The notes beneath the pieces are model-generated. The model searched no databases and was not told where the DNA came from. It worked only from the letters and a program-made list of their open reading frames with translations. Positions 25,698-35,320 of a DNA stretch of 64,000 nt are shown in pieces. Position numbers and translations under genes: made by a program. The DNA comes from JAGLHV01 sp023143305 [NCBI: Clostridia bacterium] (GTDB lineage Bacteria > CBDUZB01 > JAGLHV01). The DNA lies in assembly GCA_030637025.1 (NCBI GenBank), contig DAOVVV010000007.1:8667-72666 (forward strand), given 5' to 3'. Position 1 is the stretch's first letter. The number at the start of each line of letters is the position of its first letter.

Positions 25698-28187
25698 TTA
25701 ATGGATATCAAGTATCTTTTTTATTTTTTGAGACAATAATTCATAATCAAAAGGTTTGACAAGGTATTCAGAAGCACCGGAAGTATAACCGGTTAATTTA
25801 TTTTTAATCTGGCCTAAAGCAGTGAGCATAATTATGGGAATAAAATGAGTTTTGTCATCTTTCCATAATTCCTGGCAAACTTCATATCCATTCATTTTCG
25901 GCATAAGGACATCTAAGATGATAACATCGGGAAATTCTTTTTTTGCTTTGGCTAATCCTTCTTCCCCGTTATAAGCGGTCACAACCTGGTAATTGTCATT
26001 TTCCAATCTGATTTGTAATGACCTTACTACCCCCGGCTCGTCATCAACTAAAAGAATTTTTTTTGGTTTTGATTTTTCTCCCTTATCTGTTGTGGCAGAA
26101 AAAGGTTGAATTTCAGAGGTAAAAATACCGGGCTTATATTTAGGCAGGGTAAAGATAAATTTAGTGCCTTTTCCTAATTGACTTTCTACCTGTATTTTAC
26201 CGGAATGCAATTGGATAATATCTTTGGTTATCGGCAGTCCTAATCCTGCTCCCTGGAAAAAAGTATCGTTGTTTTGGTTAATTCGTTTAAATTTTTCAAA
26301 AATTTTATTAAAATTTTCAGGTGCTATTCCTATTCCGGTATCCTGAACGGTTGTTTCTATTAAATCATTTTTTTCCCGGATAGAAATAGTGATACTTTTA
26401 TTAACCGGGGTGAATTTGACGGCATTTCCGATTAAATTGGTAAAGACCTGAGTAATTTTATCAGAATCTGCGTATATAGGAGGTAAAGTAAGGGGAAAAT
26501 CGGTATTGAGGGTAATATTTTTTTTACTGGTTTCGGATTTAAAAGAGGTAACCACTTTTTCCACAAGAGGGGGAAGATCTAAAGTTATTTTATTCAATTG
26601 CATTCTTCCTGTTTCAATTCTGGATAAATCCAGGAGATTAGATATTATTCTTGCTAAGCGATGGATACTATCTTCAATAATGAGTAAATATTCTCTCTGT
26701 TCTTTATTAATTTTTCCGGATATTTCATCTAACATAATAGAAGCAAAACCTTTCATATTAGTTAAGGGAGTACGTAATTCGTGAGAAATGATGGAGATAA
26801 ATTCCATTTTCATTTGTTCTAAATTTTTTTCTTTAGTAATATCTCTGAGCAAAGTTACTATTCCTAATTTTTCTTCTTTATGATTTTTAACCTGGGAAAG
26901 AGTTACTTTTAGATGAGTATTGGCGGGTGGGGATAACTTTATCTCTTTAGTAATAGGGGAAGAACTAATTATTTTAGAATATAATCCGGATAAGTATAAG
27001 TTTTTGAATTTATTCCATTGATGGGTTTTCTTTTCCTGTGAATCGGAATCAGAGGGTATTCCAATTAGTTTTTTAGCCATGGGATTAAGAAAAATTAATT
27101 TTCCTTCTTCGTTAGTCATAATTACTCCTTCGATCATACTTTTTACCATTGACTCCATTTTGCTTTTTTCTTCAGCCATAAGCGATTCTATTTCTTTAGT
27201 TCGCTTTTCTACTTTTTTTTCAAGAGAAATGCTGTATTCTTTAATTTCTTTTTCTGCTTTTCGCAGATCCTTAACTAACGCTTTTATTGTACGCATATCT
27301 CTGGCGATTCCCACAATTGCTGTTATTTTGCCTGATTCATCGGTTATTGTAGAAGCATTAAAGTTGACAGGTATTTCCTCGTTTTTTTTTGTTAAAAAAG
27401 TCAGGTCACAATCTCTGATCGCTCCTTTTCGGGATAAATTGTTTAATAGCGATTCATCTAAAAATGTTTTATTACTAAAAATAATATTTGCCGGCTGTCC
27501 GATAAGAGCATCTTTTTCATATTTCAGCAAGTTTAAAGTTGCCGGATTGACTGTTTTTATTTTATTATCAGGGTCTACTACAATTAAGCAATCAAGCATA
27601 CCCTCGATTATATTGGAAATGTAATCTTTGCTTTTATATAGTTCCCGGCTTTTATTTTTAAATTTAATTTCGTAGTTCTTTTCCAGGTCTACTACTTTTT
27701 TAAAAAGAGTAGCGATTACGAAAAATATGCTTATTTTCAATAGCAACCAACCAAAATGTGTGGCCTGTAAACTTTTTATTTCTCCAAGATGAAAGCAAAC
27801 CAGAATAGTGCTTATTGCTAAAGTGGCCAGTAGTAATGTTTTTTTTGTGCAAATTAAACTTATGGTAATTAAAGGGAAAATAAACATTATCCACAAATTT
27901 GATTTATATCCCCCGGTATAATAGATTAATAATGTAATAAGAAAAATATTGGAAAGGCCGATAAAGGTTTTACTTACTAATAATGCTTTGTTTCGAAGCA
28001 ATGATTTGATACTTATGATATTAAAAAAAATAATTGTTAAAATTACTGAAAACACCTGAGGAAATATAGAAAGTTCTATATCTCTTAAAATTAGAAGTAA
28101 CGGCCAGATAAATCCCAATAGTAGCCCCATATATTTATAAAGTACATTCAATAAAGAAAAATCATTTTTGAAATTATTCTGCTGCAT
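25698..28187 (-). CDS. Membrane hybrid sensor histidine kinase
   Basis: An 829-residue kinase with about six transmembrane segments at residues 15-165, a coiled linker, two PAS domains (about 190-310 and 350-455; LDCLIVVDPDNKIKTVNPATLNLL and IEGVIMTNEEGKLIFLNPMAKKLIG), HisKA with ISIISHELRTPLTNMKG near 462, HATPase with TNLIGNAVKFT near 585 and DTGIGI plus GAGLGLPI, and a C-terminal receiver (LLVDDEPG, VIILDVLMPKMNG, LVKPFD; about 705-829). All catalytic residues appear intact. It lies 42 bases from the GGDEF-like regulator and is probably co-transcribed with it. Confidence 0.9.
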   Translation of the reverse strand: MQQNNFKNDFSLLNVLYKYMGLLLGFIWPLLLILRDIELSIFPQVFSVILTIIFFNIISIKSLLRNKALLVSKTFIGLSNIFLITLLIYYTGGYKSNLWIMFIFPLITISLICTKKTLLLATLAISTILVCFHLGEIKSLQATHFGWLLLKISIFFVIATLFKKVVDLEKNYEIKFKNKSRELYKSKDYISNIIEGMLDCLIVVDPDNKIKTVNPATLNLLKYEKDALIGQPANIIFSNKTFLDESLLNNLSRKGAIRDCDLTFLTKKNEEIPVNFNASTITDESGKITAIVGIARDMRTIKALVKDLRKAEKEIKEYSISLEKKVEKRTKEIESLMAEEKSKMESMVKSMIEGVIMTNEEGKLIFLNPMAKKLIGIPSDSDSQEKKTHQWNKFKNLYLSGLYSKIISSSPITKEIKLSPPANTHLKVTLSQVKNHKEEKLGIVTLLRDITKEKNLEQMKMEFISIISHELRTPLTNMKGFASIMLDEISGKINKEQREYLLIIEDSIHRLARIISNLLDLSRIETGRMQLNKITLDLPPLVEKVVTSFKSETSKKNITLNTDFPLTLPPIYADSDKITQVFTNLIGNAVKFTPVNKSITISIREKNDLIETTVQDTGIGIAPENFNKIFEKFKRINQNNDTFFQGAGLGLPITKDIIQLHSGKIQVESQLGKGTKFIFTLPKYKPGIFTSEIQPFSATTDKGEKSKPKKILLVDDEPGVVRSLQIRLENDNYQVVTAYNGEEGLAKAKKEFPDVIILDVLMPKMNGYEVCQELWKDDKTHFIPIIMLTALGQIKNKLTGYTSGASEYLVKPFDYELLSQKIKKILDIH

Positions 28188-28266
28188 AAATTAATTCTCC
28201 TTGCTGAATTTATTTTTTTCCTGTGTACAATGAAAACAGCGAAAGCGTCCTTTAAATTCTGATTTT

Positions 28267-29715
28267 TCATAATTGACCCTTTTCTTTTTTTAATTTATTT
28301 AATTCTTTAAATAAATCTTGTTTTTTTATTGGTTTTATGATGAAATTTTTATTGCCCCAGTCAAAAACCAATGTTTTGGTTTTTGAAGAGGAAATGACAA
28401 TAATAGGGATAGACATAGTTTTGGGATTATTTTTTAAATCTCTCAGTATTTTTCCCTGCTCGGATTCTGCAGTCATAATATCCAGTATAATAGCAAAAGG
28501 GTTGGTATGAACAGGTTGTTTCAATGCTTCCTCTTTAGTTAAACAACCGACAACCTGATATTCTGTTTCTTTGGTAAAATTGCAAATTCGCCTGATAACT
28601 GCCGGATTAATATCGATAACCAAAATATTTTTTTTAGTTTCTTTTTGCAAGGCTGTTGGTTGATAAGGGAGGGTAAGAATAAAGGAAAAATCGTTGTTGG
28701 AGATATTTTTTATTTCCAGAGTTCCTCCTATAGATTCTGTTAAAGTTTTCGCAAGGTTTAAATTTATAGTTACTTCGTCATATTCGTGAGCAGAGAACTG
28801 GTGGGCTGTTTTAAAAGGAGTAAAAGTAAAATTTTTACGGAGGGGATTTATTAATAAAGGGATTATACCGATTTTTATTGTTTTTTTACAGGCAACGTTT
28901 AAAATAGAAATAATGAATTGTCCCGGGGAAGACAATTTAATAGTATAATCTATTATGTTAGTTAGAATTTGTTTTATATGTGATTTATCACTAATAATAA
29001 AAGGTAAATTTGGGTCAATATGAATTTTAGCAGCGAGGTTTTTTTCTTTTAATAAAGGATTTGCTTCTATAATTATTTCTGCCAGGATATTTTTTATTTT
29101 AATTTTTTCCCAGTGAGGAACCATTTTATTAAGAGTAATATTGGATAAATCCAGAAGATTATTAATCATCTGTAATAACTTTTTAGAATTAATATTTATT
29201 TTATTTAAAATTTGGTGTTGTGGGGAGATTTGTTGACCATTCGGGTTATTTAATAAAAAAGTTGTTTGATCAACAATGGCATTAATCGATGTTTTTAAAT
29301 TATAGTTTGTATCAGTAAATATAGAGGGGTGGATTTGTTTAGCCGCTATCCTTTTTTTTATACACCGTTCAACCGTTGCATTAAGATGGGAAAGGTCAAA
29401 AGGTTTACTTATGTAATCGTAACTTCCTAAACGCATGGCTTTTACTGCTGTTTCAATAGTTGCATATCCGGTAAGAATAATAGTATCAGTGTTTATGTTG
29501 TTTTTTTTAATATCTTTTAATACTTCCAAGCCGTTAATGCCGGGCATTTTTAAATCAAGTAAAACAAGGTCAAAAAAGTTACTGTGTAACATGGTTAAAC
29601 CTTCTTTTCCGTTTTTAGCTGATTCTACATGATAATATTTTTGCCGAAGAAGTTTGCTGCAAAGCTCCCTTATCTCAAATTCATCATCAATTACCAGAAT
29701 ATTCGCTTTATTCAT
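28267..29715 (-). CDS. REC-pseudokinase-REC protein
   Basis: A 482-residue protein. The first receiver (1-125) is complete (ILVIDDEFE, LVLLDLKMPGING, LTGYAT, SKPFD). The middle (about 145-350) has the shape of HisKA plus HATPase, but the His is missing from the dimerisation helix (NYNLKTSINAIVDQ), the N-box reads TNIIDYTIKLSS with Asp for the key Asn, and the DTGIG loop is absent. A second receiver-like domain ends the protein (ILVIDINPAV, FAIILDIMTAE, IIKPIKK), with part of the acidic pocket lost. I infer a scaffold or phosphate sink that has lost kinase activity. It overlaps no gene and is 15 bases from the next kinase. Confidence 0.78.
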   Translation of the reverse strand: MNKANILVIDDEFEIRELCSKLLRQKYYHVESAKNGKEGLTMLHSNFFDLVLLDLKMPGINGLEVLKDIKKNNINTDTIILTGYATIETAVKAMRLGSYDYISKPFDLSHLNATVERCIKKRIAAKQIHPSIFTDTNYNLKTSINAIVDQTTFLLNNPNGQQISPQHQILNKININSKKLLQMINNLLDLSNITLNKMVPHWEKIKIKNILAEIIIEANPLLKEKNLAAKIHIDPNLPFIISDKSHIKQILTNIIDYTIKLSSPGQFIISILNVACKKTIKIGIIPLLINPLRKNFTFTPFKTAHQFSAHEYDEVTINLNLAKTLTESIGGTLEIKNISNNDFSFILTLPYQPTALQKETKKNILVIDINPAVIRRICNFTKETEYQVVGCLTKEEALKQPVHTNPFAIILDIMTAESEQGKILRDLKNNPKTMSIPIIVISSSKTKTLVFDWGNKNFIIKPIKKQDLFKELNKLKKEKGQL

Positions 29716-29730
29716 AAGTCTCCCTTTTAC

Positions 29731-31635
29731 CTAAAGCGGTAAAATTATAACAAATTTAGACCCTTTTCCTGTTCCTTTACTTTCAGCCCAAATATTTCCG
29801 TTATGTTTTTTTAAGATTCCATAACTTACGGAAAGCCCCAACCCTGTATTATTCCCTACTTCTTTAGTAGAAAAGAAAGGATCGAATATTTGGGGTAAAG
29901 CTTCTTTTTCAATTCCCTGTCCCTGATCATGGAAAGTGACGGCAATATATTTTCCTTTATAGTTATCAGTTTTATTAGTAAGTAATTGTTCTTTTGAAGA
30001 TGAGTAATCATAAATTCTGGTACTAATGGTTAATTTTCCTCCCTTAGGCATTGCTTGCTGTGCATTGACAATTAAATTAAGAAATACTTGTTGTATTTGA
30101 GGGGCGCTAAGTTTTATTTTAGGTAAATTTGGAGCGTATTTTTTAATTATCTGAATATTTTCAATAGCTAATTGGCGTCCATATAAGGAGAAAGTCTTAT
30201 CGATTATTTCATTAATATCAATTACTTGAAAATCAAACTCCTGTTGCCGGGAGAAGCCCAGTAAATTAGTAACAATACCTTTACATCTCTGGGCGGCCTC
30301 TTCTATTTTTTTTATTTCGGTATACCCATGATTGTTTTTGGATAATTGCATTAAGAGCAATTGGGCATTACCCAGAACACTGGTTAAAGGATTATTAATT
30401 TCATGGGCTACACCTCCGGCTAATTGTCCCAGAGTAGCCATTTTATCTGCCTGGATTAACCGGATTTGAAGTTGTTTTCTTTCGGTTATATTTTTGACGG
30501 TTACCATCATTTCCATAGATTCATTTTCTTTGTGTTTCATTGGGCAAATGTATAATTCAGCAGGAAACTTTTTGCCGTCTTTTTTTTTCATCATTACTTC
30601 CTGGGCGTAAGTTTTTTTTGGTATTTGAGGGTCTAAAATATTTTTTATTAAAGAAGATATATTGGTGTTATCAGTAAATAGTGTGGTTAATTTTTTACCC
30701 AGCATTGTTTGCACAGGATAATTAAATATTCTTTCTACCGCTTCATTACAGGAAGTAATAGTCATATCGGATTTTAAGGAGAAAATAGCATCCTGAATAC
30801 TGGCAAATAGTTCCTCTAAATAATATTTTGATTTTTTGATTTCTGCTTCCATTTTTTCCCTTTGGGTAATATCACGCATAATGGCTCTTATTCCTGTGAT
30901 TTTTTCATTTTGTTTTATTACCGAGGAATTGATTTCCACAATGATTTTTTCGTCGTTTTTATTGATTAATTTTATTTTAAATCCGGAAAGAGTGCCTTGT
31001 TCAATGGTTTTTTGTATAAAATCTGAAATATTTTCCAGGGTACAGGGAGAAAAAAATTGTTTAAAGTTCATTTTAAGTATTTTGTCTTTTGGATAGAGAA
31101 AAAACAAAGCGGCTTGTTTGTTAATAGTGACAATTGCTCCCTGGGTATCTAAGGTGCAGATTAAATCGTTGGCATTTTCTACCAAATCTCTATATTTTTC
31201 TTCGGATTCTGCTAAACTTCTTTGCAGTACGTCCTGTATTTTTTTCGTTTGAAAAGCACTGATTGCTTTTTCTACTACTAAAGGTAATAAATTAAGATAA
31301 TTAACACTTTTAGTGATATAATCGTAAGCGCCCAATTTCATTGCATTTACTGCTATTTTTTCATTTCCTTCCCCTGTTACAAAAATAACAGGTAAATGAT
31401 AATTTTTTCTTATCTTGTTTAGTATCTCCAATCCATTTTCTTTCGGCAGATTATAATCTAAAAGCAGAATGTCAAAATTATTGTGACCAAGCATTTTCAA
31501 ACATTCTGCACCGGAAGAAGCGGTTTTAACATGATATTTAGAATTAATACTTAATAACTTGTCTTTAGCTAATTGGGCATGGTCAAAATTGTCATCTACT
31601 ACTAAGATATTAATCTTTTTTTTATTAGAAATCAT
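29731..31635 (-). CDS. REC-PAS-PAS sensor histidine kinase
   Basis: A 634-residue soluble kinase: receiver at 1-125 (ILVVDDNFDHAQ, ILLLDYNLPKENG, VTGEGN, ITKSVN), PAS at about 145-260 and 275-390, then HisKA with QLAGGVAHEINNPLTSVLGN near 405 and HATPase (LNLIVNAQQAMPKGG, DQGQGI, GLGLSVSYGI). The HisKA type is that of NtrB-like kinases. It is the first gene of the minus-strand unit and is divergent from the REC/Hpt gene across a 450-base gap. Confidence 0.88.
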   Translation of the reverse strand: MISNKKKINILVVDDNFDHAQLAKDKLLSINSKYHVKTASSGAECLKMLGHNNFDILLLDYNLPKENGLEILNKIRKNYHLPVIFVTGEGNEKIAVNAMKLGAYDYITKSVNYLNLLPLVVEKAISAFQTKKIQDVLQRSLAESEEKYRDLVENANDLICTLDTQGAIVTINKQAALFFLYPKDKILKMNFKQFFSPCTLENISDFIQKTIEQGTLSGFKIKLINKNDEKIIVEINSSVIKQNEKITGIRAIMRDITQREKMEAEIKKSKYYLEELFASIQDAIFSLKSDMTITSCNEAVERIFNYPVQTMLGKKLTTLFTDNTNISSLIKNILDPQIPKKTYAQEVMMKKKDGKKFPAELYICPMKHKENESMEMMVTVKNITERKQLQIRLIQADKMATLGQLAGGVAHEINNPLTSVLGNAQLLLMQLSKNNHGYTEIKKIEEAAQRCKGIVTNLLGFSRQQEFDFQVIDINEIIDKTFSLYGRQLAIENIQIIKKYAPNLPKIKLSAPQIQQVFLNLIVNAQQAMPKGGKLTISTRIYDYSSSKEQLLTNKTDNYKGKYIAVTFHDQGQGIEKEALPQIFDPFFSTKEVGNNTGLGLSVSYGILKKHNGNIWAESKGTGKGSKFVIILPL

Positions 31636-32088
31636 TTTGGTAAAAAACCTTTCTTTAAGTAGTTGGTTTTATACATACTTCATAAAACTTAAATAAAATT
31701 TAAATAAGATGGCAAAAAAAATAATTTCGCTCATTTTAATGTCTCTTTCTACTCAATATTTTAACGATTTAAATGAGTTTTGTCAAGGAAAATATAAAAT
31801 TAAAGGGGGGGGGGATTTAGGTTTTAGTTGCCGGTTTATTACCGGAAGAAAAAAAGATAAATTTTTTACTTGCTTTTAAAAATGTATTTTTATAAAATAA
31901 CTAAAGTAGTATTGTATTTATTTTAAATAATAATTTATTTTGTATCCTAAAAGTTAAGTATAAATGCAATTATTTTTACTATTAGTTTATTTAAACGGAT
32001 AAAAGGTGTGTGTATTAATAATAAAGATTAGTTTCATTACTAATTAAATTCAGTTAAAGATCACCTAATTAGAAAGGAAAAAATTAAA
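31636..32088. other. Divergent intergenic region with a G10 tract
   Basis: No ORF. The region separates the minus-strand kinase unit from the plus-strand pilus-ATPase unit and must hold both promoters, though I see no consensus pair. At 31805-31814 there is a run of ten G in otherwise A+T-rich DNA. Such homopolymers can slip and alter promoter spacing; whether this one does is unknown. Confidence 0.45.
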
Positions 32089-32793
32089 ATGTGTTCTACT
32101 TCGAAATCTGTAGTTAAGATTATTTTTTGTACTTCCAATCCGGATGAAAAGATGTTGCTCTGGAGTTTTTTACCGGATGGAGTGGTGTTGGATACAGTGA
32201 AAAGAGAGGAAGAATTACTTGAAAAGTTTAAGGAAACGGGCTGTAATATAATTTTATTGGATACTCAAATGGGCGTGCAGGATGGGTTTGCCGTTATTAA
32301 AAAAATAAGGGAGTATGAATCTGCTTCCGATTGGAAAGCAGTGCCTATAGTGGGAATAGTTCCCAATAAGGAAAATGCTTTATCCTCAAAATTCAGTGAT
32401 CATATATTTCGTCCTTTTCAGCAGCAGGAGGTATTAAAAGTTATTAACAAATATGTTTCTTTGCCTCCTTTATCGGCAATAGTTATTACTCTTGACCTGG
32501 AAATTAAAGATTTTGTTCCTGAATTTCTGGAAAACAGAAAAAAAGACAGTCTCTCGATTGGTGTGAATTTAAAAGAAAATAATTTTGTAAAAATTAAGGA
32601 ATTAGGGCATAAGATGGTTGGTTCGGGAAAACTTTATGGCTTTGAACGAATTAGTAAAATAGGATATTTATTAGAAAAAGCAGCTAAAGAAGAACGAATA
32701 GAACCGATAAAAAAATTATCTCAGGAATTAATAATTTATCTTAATCAAGTGAAAAGCAGGTGGTTATATGCAGTCAAAGATTGTGGTCATTGA
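32089..32793 (+). CDS. Degenerate receiver plus histidine phosphotransfer (Hpt) protein
   Basis: A 234-residue protein. The first half is receiver-like (NIILLDTQMGVQDGFAVIKKIR keeps the phospho-acceptor Asp), but the N-terminal acidic pair is missing (IIFCTSNPDEK) and the late Lys is Arg (FRPFQ). The second half (about 130-230) is an Hpt helix bundle with LGHKMVGSGKLYGFERIS, the phosphorylatable His in H-K-M-x-G-S-G. It would pass phosphate between receivers. Its end overlaps the next gene, the REC-PilB-REC ATPase, by 26 bases, which ties it to that ATPase. Confidence 0.78.
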   Translation: MCSTSKSVVKIIFCTSNPDEKMLLWSFLPDGVVLDTVKREEELLEKFKETGCNIILLDTQMGVQDGFAVIKKIREYESASDWKAVPIVGIVPNKENALSSKFSDHIFRPFQQQEVLKVINKYVSLPPLSAIVITLDLEIKDFVPEFLENRKKDSLSIGVNLKENNFVKIKELGHKMVGSGKLYGFERISKIGYLLEKAAKEERIEPIKKLSQELIIYLNQVKSRWLYAVKDCGH

Positions 32794-35320
32794 TGATGAC
32801 CAGGAAATTTTAAAGATATTTAAACGGTATCTGGAGAATGAAAATTATATAGTTTATACCGTTGATAATAGTTTTAAAGCACTGGAAACGGTAGAAAAGG
32901 TAAAACCAGGTTTGATTTTACTGGATGTTCAGATGCCGGAAATGAATGGATATGAAGTTTGTTCAAAAATACGAAATAACGAAAGTTTGTCCGGGGTTCC
33001 TGTAATATTTATAAGTGCTCTGGATGAACAACAGGATAAGACAAAAGCATTTTCTCATGGTGCTGTTGATTATATAGTAAAGCCGCCCAGCAAAAAAGAA
33101 ATAGTAGATAAAATTAAAAAGCATTTAAAAGGGATTATCGATGAGCAGGGGAAAGAAGAAGATGCTCATATAAAAAAAATAAGTTTCCCCGGGAAATTTA
33201 AAGATTTTAAAAAATTTTTAGAAAATAAATTAAGTTTAAATGCAGAAAAAAAAGAAATATTATTAGCAACAAAAGCGAACGCAATAAATTCACTGGGTGG
33301 AGCTTTAAGTCTTTCCAGTGCACAATTAGCACAGTATATTGCCGAATTTTTAAAATTGAAATATATTCCTTATCTGGATCCGGAACTTTTACAGCTGGAT
33401 ATCCTTCCCAATTCTTTTTGCCGAAAGTATCATGTATTAACTATAAATGATGAAAATCAAAACAAAGAAGCAGAAGATAAAGTTTTTGCTTTGAGCAATC
33501 CTTTTGATTGGGAACTGATGGAATTTTTAAGTAAGATGAACGGGAATAACCGGGTGGTGATTACTGAATCGGAAAACATTGATTCCTTTTTTAAAGAAAA
33601 AGGAGAAGACAAAACGACTATTGATATTATTTCCCAGGGTGCCTCTCAGCAGGAAATAGAAAATCGTCCGGTTAAATATATAAGCGACCATATTATTTAT
33701 AAAGCAATAATTCAAAGAGCAAGTGATATACATATAGAACCTAAAGAATCGGAAACAAGTATTCGCTTTCGTGTCGATGGGGATATGCAGCCTGCTTTTT
33801 TTCTGAAAGATAAGACCGCTTTACGCTTGATTGCCCGATTTAAAGTACTTGCTGACTTAGATATTGCCGAAAGGCGAAAACCGCAAGATGGTTCTTTTGC
33901 TATAGCCATGGGCAATAGAAAGTTTAAATTAAGAGTGGCTACTACCAATACAGCTTTCGGAGAGAGTGTTGTTTTACGTTTGTTAGAGCCTAAAGGAAAA
34001 CCAAAATCATTGGAATTGTTGGGAATGACTGATGAACAAGAGAAGACTATTCGCGAATTTTCCCGGCAGACCAGCGGTCTGATTTTGCTGGTTGGGCCCA
34101 CGGGTTCGGGGAAAACTACTACTATTTATAGTCTTCTAAGCCAGATAGACTGCAAAACCAGGAGTTTAATTTCAGTAGAGGACCCTATTGAATATACTAT
34201 CCCGGATGCTAATCAACAACAGGTAAATGAAAAAATCGGAGTTACCTTTCATATGCTTTTAAGATCGGCAATGCGTCAGGATCCGGATATACTCTTTATC
34301 GGTGAAATGAGAGACCGGTTTTCTGCTTCGGTAGCAACAGAAGCAGCCAGTACCGGCCATTTAGCTATCAGTACTATGCATTCAGCCAATGCTACCAGTG
34401 CAATTTTTCGTATGGAAACATTGGGTGTAGTCCGTTCGGTTATGGCTGATTCAATTTTGGGGATAGTATCACAGAAACTGCTTAAGGTTCTTTGTCCTTA
34501 TTGCCGGGAAGAGTTACCTATTACCAAGGAAGAAATCCGCTTGTTATCAAAATATACAACTAATTTTCCCGGTAGTGTTGCTCATCCGGGAGGATGTCCA
34601 CAGTGTAATTATACCGGTTATTATGGAAGGGAAGCAGTTTATGAAATTTTAAAATTTGATTCGGAAATATCGAAAATGGTGCGTGATAATATTCCGGTGG
34701 GAGAGATAAGGCGGTTTATTAAACAGCAAGGCGATTATTTAATCGGTGACCATGCTTTGGAAAAAGTAAAGAATTTTAAATTTTCAGTAAAACAAATTTG
34801 TGGTACGGTGTTAATAGAGGAAGCAGAGCTTGTTTCACCTGCTAAAAAAACAACCCGGATTATTCAGGACAGAAAATTAGAGGGTGAACAAATAGAAAGT
34901 AAAATGGTGCAAGATGAAAAATTACCGGATAATAAACATATATTACTGGTGGAAGACGATAGGGATATTCGCCGGGTGGTGGCCCGGTTATTGGAAAAAG
35001 ATGGGTATTCGGTTACTGTTGCCGAGGACGGTATAGCTGCTCTGCTGCATATGGGTAAATCAACTTTTGAATTGATTCTTTCCGATGTAGAGATGCCTAA
35101 TTTAGACGGATTTAAATTATTGGAGATGAAAAACCAAAAGGGAATTAAAACCCCTGTAATATTTTTAACTTCAAGGGCGAATGTACAGGATGAAGCACTG
35201 GGATTTAAAATGGGTGCTGTTGATTATATTAGAAAGCCGTTTAATAAAGAGACTTTATTGTTAAGAATTAATAGTATTTTAAAGATATTGAAAAACGGGG
35301 GGAATGTAAAAAATGGATAA
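32768..35320 (+). CDS. PilB/GspE-type ATPase with receiver domains at both ends
   Basis: An 850-residue protein. REC1 (1-125; VVIDDDQE, ILLDVQMPEMNGYEV, VKPPS) is complete. A T2SSE_N-like segment follows (SSAQLAQYIAEFLKLKYIPYLDPELLQLDILP), but without the RLG-x-x-L c-di-GMP motifs. The secretion ATPase core has SDIHIEPKE, Walker A GPTGSGKTT near 443, Walker B region DILFIGEMRD near 507, TGHLAISTMHSANA, and a tetracysteine metal site CPYC (576) with CPQC (610). REC2 (about 723-845; LLVEDDRD, LILSDVEMPNLDG, RKPFN) is also complete. It would power pilus or pseudopilus assembly under direct phosphorelay control. Start codon lies inside the Hpt gene; the next gene overlaps by 8 bases. Confidence 0.92.
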   Translation: MQSKIVVIDDDQEILKIFKRYLENENYIVYTVDNSFKALETVEKVKPGLILLDVQMPEMNGYEVCSKIRNNESLSGVPVIFISALDEQQDKTKAFSHGAVDYIVKPPSKKEIVDKIKKHLKGIIDEQGKEEDAHIKKISFPGKFKDFKKFLENKLSLNAEKKEILLATKANAINSLGGALSLSSAQLAQYIAEFLKLKYIPYLDPELLQLDILPNSFCRKYHVLTINDENQNKEAEDKVFALSNPFDWELMEFLSKMNGNNRVVITESENIDSFFKEKGEDKTTIDIISQGASQQEIENRPVKYISDHIIYKAIIQRASDIHIEPKESETSIRFRVDGDMQPAFFLKDKTALRLIARFKVLADLDIAERRKPQDGSFAIAMGNRKFKLRVATTNTAFGESVVLRLLEPKGKPKSLELLGMTDEQEKTIREFSRQTSGLILLVGPTGSGKTTTIYSLLSQIDCKTRSLISVEDPIEYTIPDANQQQVNEKIGVTFHMLLRSAMRQDPDILFIGEMRDRFSASVATEAASTGHLAISTMHSANATSAIFRMETLGVVRSVMADSILGIVSQKLLKVLCPYCREELPITKEEIRLLSKYTTNFPGSVAHPGGCPQCNYTGYYGREAVYEILKFDSEISKMVRDNIPVGEIRRFIKQQGDYLIGDHALEKVKNFKFSVKQICGTVLIEEAELVSPAKKTTRIIQDRKLEGEQIESKMVQDEKLPDNKHILLVEDDRDIRRVVARLLEKDGYSVTVAEDGIAALLHMGKSTFELILSDVEMPNLDGFKLLEMKNQKGIKTPVIFLTSRANVQDEALGFKMGAVDYIRKPFNKETLLLRINSILKILKNGGNVKNG

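Noticed and set aside
27079-27624. 181-codon plus-strand ORF opposite the hybrid kinase
   Set aside because: It lies wholly within the PAS and linker region of a clear kinase gene on the other strand and has no family motif.
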